NCBI GenBank assembly: GCA_035655235.1
Contig: DASRUX010000162.1
Span: 1-7,302, forward strand
DNA: 7,302 nt
Source of the DNA: JAGTRP01 sp035655235
GTDB lineage: Bacteria > Pseudomonadota > Gammaproteobacteria > Burkholderiales > Rhodocyclaceae
Direction: 5' to 3'
Below, one piece after another: positions 5,352 through 7,302 of the stretch; the stretch's first letter is position 1; each line of letters starts with the position of its first letter. Under the pieces are notes generated by a model. The model saw nothing but the letters and a program-made list of their open reading frames with translations, did no database searches and had not been told where the DNA came from. Made by a program: the position numbers and the translations under genes.

Positions 5352-6085
5352 TTCGTCTCTCCCGCCAGGACGGCCTTGGCCCACTCGGTGTGGCGCTCCC
5401 GCTCCAGGAGGATGGTGCGCACCCGGGCGAAGGCGACGGCGATGGAGTACATCCAGAAGCACAGCCCCATGAGGAGCATGCCCCACAGCATGGTGGCGGC
5501 CATGGACGGCGACTTGGTCAAGGACACGGAAGCCCCCTGGTGCAGGGTGTTCCACCACTTCACCGAAAAATAGATGATGGGCACATTGACCACCCCGACC
5601 AGGAGCAGCACCGCCCCGGCCTTGTCGGCCCGGCGGGGATCGTCGATGGCGGACTGGAGCGCGATGAAGCCGATGTAGAGGAAGAGGAGGATCAGCTCAG
5701 AAGTCAGCCGGGCATCCCACACCCACCAGGTGCCCCACATCGGCTTGCCCCACAGGGCCCCGGTCCACAGGGACAGGAAGGCCATGAGCGCCCCGGTGGG
5801 GGCGAGCGCCGTGGCCATCATCCCCGAGAGGCGCGTGTTGAAGGCTAGGCCAATGGCTGCCCAGAAGGCCATCACCAGGTAGATGAACATGGACATCCAG
5901 GAGGCCGGGACATGGATGAAGATGATGCGGTAGCCCTCGCCCTGCTGGGCGTCGGTGGGGGCGACCAGGAGCCCCAGGTAGAGGCCGGCCAGGCCGAAGA
6001 GCACGGACAGGGCCGCAAAGACCGGGATCAGCTTGCCGGCCAGGGGATAGAAGGTCGAGGGCGACGAGAAGCGGTAAATGCTCAT
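5348..6085 (-). CDS. ccmC: CcmC, heme-handling inner-membrane protein
   Basis: A 245-residue protein, the usual size, with six predicted transmembrane helices. CcmC binds heme through two periplasmic histidines and a WWD domain and loads it onto CcmE. All signatures are present: IIFIHVPASW with His58, the tryptophan-rich WGKPMWGTWWVWDARLTSE (112-130), and KWWNTLHQGAS with His182. Start: ATG at 6085 overlaps the TPR gene stop by 4 bp (ATGA) and has a strong GGAGG ribosome site 6 nt upstream (complement of 6091-6097), so it can be translated efficiently by itself as well as by coupling. ccmA and ccmB, which often precede ccmC, are not here; the position is taken by the TPR and oxidase-like genes. 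Confidence 0.97.
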   Translation of the reverse strand: MSIYRFSSPSTFYPLAGKLIPVFAALSVLFGLAGLYLGLLVAPTDAQQGEGYRIIFIHVPASWMSMFIYLVMAFWAAIGLAFNTRLSGMMATALAPTGALMAFLSLWTGALWGKPMWGTWWVWDARLTSELILLFLYIGFIALQSAIDDPRRADKAGAVLLLVGVVNVPIIYFSVKWWNTLHQGASVSLTKSPSMAATMLWGMLLMGLCFWMYSIAVAFARVRTILLERERHTEWAKAVLAGETK

Positions 6086-6717
6086 GGCTTTCCTCCCGGC
6101 CCGGGGGCCGGTCTGTTGCCGGCCGGGGCGGCGGCGACGGCCTGTTTCTGCTTGTCCAGCTTCTCACGCAATTCCCATGCCGCCGACTCGGCCTTGCGGC
6201 GGAAAGGATCGTCCTTGGGGGCCAGGTGGACATAGGTTTCCATGGCCTGCATGGCGCCGAAGCTGTCCCCCAGGGCGTCCAGGGCCTCGGCCAGGCCGAA
6301 GTAGGCGTTGAGCTGGTTGGAACGCAGCTCGATGGCGGTATTGAAGAAATCCCGGGCGGCGGCGTACTCGTTGAGGCCCAGGAGGGCGAAGCCGAGATTC
6401 ACATGGGCCTCCGGCATCTTCGGGTCCAGTTGCAGGACCCGGTGGAAGGCGGTCATGGCGTATTCGTACTGGCGGGTGTGGAGCATGGCCACCCCCTGCT
6501 GGAAGCGCTGCTCGATTTCGAGCCGCTGCCGGGAGTCCGTGTGGACGGCCGCCCGCAGCCGGTCGGTGGCTTGGGGCAGCTTGTCGTAGAACGACAGCAG
6601 CAGGCCGCCGAAGGCCACCAGGATGGCCGTCAGGGCGACGGCCCGCCAGCGCACATCCTGCCGGCGCCGGCCAGAGGAGTGGGGAGCAGATTCGGGAGAA
6701 GGCATGGCAGTGTTCAT
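6082..6717 (-). CDS. Membrane-anchored periplasmic TPR protein (CcmI/NrfG-like role suggested)
   Basis: A 211-residue protein: a polar, basic N-terminus (1-24), one transmembrane helix (about 25-43), then three tetratricopeptide repeats at about 69-102, 103-136 and 137-170 (for example HVNLGFALLGLNEYAAARDF with typical small and aromatic positions), and a Pro/Ala/Gly-rich tail from about 193. Topology is likely N-in with repeats in the periplasm. TPR domains in the Ccm pathway (CcmI C-terminal part, NrfG) bind apocytochrome c C-termini, and the position directly before ccmC, with 4-bp overlaps on both sides, suggests a comparable job. It lacks the two-helix N-terminal module of CcmI, so I do not give that name. 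It could alternatively help assemble the upstream oxidase. Start ATG 6717 has no ribosome site and relies on coupling; ATG 6705 is possible. Confidence 0.8.
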   Translation of the reverse strand: MNTAMPSPESAPHSSGRRRQDVRWRAVALTAILVAFGGLLLSFYDKLPQATDRLRAAVHTDSRQRLEIEQRFQQGVAMLHTRQYEYAMTAFHRVLQLDPKMPEAHVNLGFALLGLNEYAAARDFFNTAIELRSNQLNAYFGLAEALDALGDSFGAMQAMETYVHLAPKDDPFRRKAESAAWELREKLDKQKQAVAAAPAGNRPAPGPGGKP

Positions 6718-7302
6718 CGGGAATACACGGCAACAGCGGGAATGGGAAACAGGCGCTTCAGGAGCAGGACGGCGAACATGACGATGCCGATGGTGGCCAG
6801 CGAACCGCCGATGCCCAGGCAGATGCGGGAGACGGTTTCCACGCTCCAGGTCAGGGCCAGGTCCCCCGGGGTCTTGCGGGGGGCGCCCATGAGCCCGGCG
6901 CCGGCCAGGCCGGCCATCATCAGGAAGATGCCGTAGCCGTAGAAGCCCAGTTGCAGCCGGATGGCCCGGGGACTCGGGGCCTCGATGCCCAGGCGGGGCA
7001 TGAGGACGAAGGCGGTGGCCATGAAGGCCAGGGTCACGGCGCCGATGGTGCCGTGGTAGTGGGCAGTGACCAGGGTGGTCTGGCCGTTGATGGCGGCGCC
7101 CAGGAGCAGGCCGGCGACGAAGAGGAACAGGGAAAGCCCAAAGCCCGGCGCCTTGGAACCGCAGCGCAGGAAGAGGAGGACGCCCAGGAGCAGGGGCATT
7201 TCCCAGCTGGTCCAGCGCATGAGGCCGGTGTAGGCGGCGAAATACTCGCCGCTGTCCGGGCCGTAGATGAGGGGCACCAGCAGGGCCGCCCCCACCGGCA
7301 GG
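6714..7302 (-). CDS. Heme-copper oxidase subunit I-like protein (C-terminal 195 codons, runs off window)
   Basis: Only the C-terminal part is present; the reading frame stays open to the right edge. About five to six hydrophobic helices are visible. The stretch TLVTAHYHGTIGAVTLAFM corresponds to the helix X region of heme-copper oxidases, in which the two histidines of H-x-H (codons at 7053-7061) ligate the high-spin and low-spin hemes. It is followed by GLAGAGLMGAPRKTPGD, matching the GMPRR-type loop after helix XI, then a final helix. The sequence departs from canonical aa3-type COX1 and looks closer to B-family, cbb3-like or NorB-like members; subtype cannot be settled without the copper-ligand helices. 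An internal GTG at 7295 could look like a start but lies within the frame. It overlaps the TPR gene by 4 bp and heads the operon with ccmC and ccmD. Confidence 0.82.
   Translation of the reverse strand, partial: LPVGAALLVPLIYGPDSGEYFAAYTGLMRWTSWEMPLLLGVLLFLRCGSKAPGFGLSLFLFVAGLLLGAAINGQTTLVTAHYHGTIGAVTLAFMATAFVLMPRLGIEAPSPRAIRLQLGFYGYGIFLMMAGLAGAGLMGAPRKTPGDLALTWSVETVSRICLGIGGSLATIGIVMFAVLLLKRLFPIPAVAVYSR

Noticed and set aside
6168..6181. Sigma-54-like element on the minus strand inside the TPR gene, upstream of ccmC
   Set aside because: The match is fair (GGCATG-N4-TTGC), but it is within coding sequence and would give a longer leader of about 72 nt; ccmC is already served by the coupled operon. 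It is kept as a background hit.
1..7302. Insertion sequences, tRNA or rRNA genes, CRISPR arrays, attachment sites
   Set aside because: No transposase, terminal inverted repeats, spaced direct repeats or RNA-gene signatures are visible, so the block between ccmD and ccmF has no detectable mobile-element footprint.

Overview
This high-GC window most likely comes from a betaproteobacterial chromosome, and the proteins look compatible with Rhodocyclales. I infer this from protein style, codon use and the gene set, not from any marker gene. It is densely coded, mostly on the minus strand. Reading the minus strand from the right edge, the order is: the C-terminal part of a heme-copper oxidase subunit I-like protein (cut by the window edge), a membrane-anchored TPR protein, ccmC, ccmD, a GT9-family glycosyltransferase, a porin with an N-terminal coiled coil, a small PstS-like periplasmic protein, and the first 234 codons of ccmF (cut by the left edge). 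One gene, a GT87-family polytopic glycosyltransferase, lies on the plus strand between the GT9 gene and the porin.

Region 1 (5172-7302) is a respiratory and cytochrome c maturation block. The oxidase-like gene, the TPR gene, ccmC and ccmD are joined by three successive 4-bp ATGA stop/start overlaps, so they are almost certainly one translationally coupled operon. CcmC and CcmD export heme and assemble the heme-handling complex. The TPR protein is placed like a CcmI/NrfG-type apocytochrome helper, although that role is inferred.

Region 2 (705-5171) separates ccmD from ccmF. In the usual ccm order, ccmE sits here. Instead there are four genes not known to belong to cytochrome c maturation: GT9 (8 nt after ccmD), a convergent GT87 gene whose 3' end overlaps GT9 by 25 bp, and the divergent porin/PstS-like pair. 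No ccmE is visible anywhere in the window.

Region 3 (1-704) is the start of ccmF, the heme lyase subunit.

The two real intergenic gaps (705-781 and 2490-2704) carry the most unusual signal. Each of the three genes that start from a gap has, on its own strand, a GG-N10-GC element with a TTGC -12 box, resembling a sigma-54 promoter. Each predicted transcription start falls about 20-25 nt before the start codon. A 16-bp perfect palindrome sits about 108 bp upstream of the predicted porin start, a distance typical of an enhancer-binding activator site. These are by-eye motif matches, and similar matches also occur by chance inside genes here.
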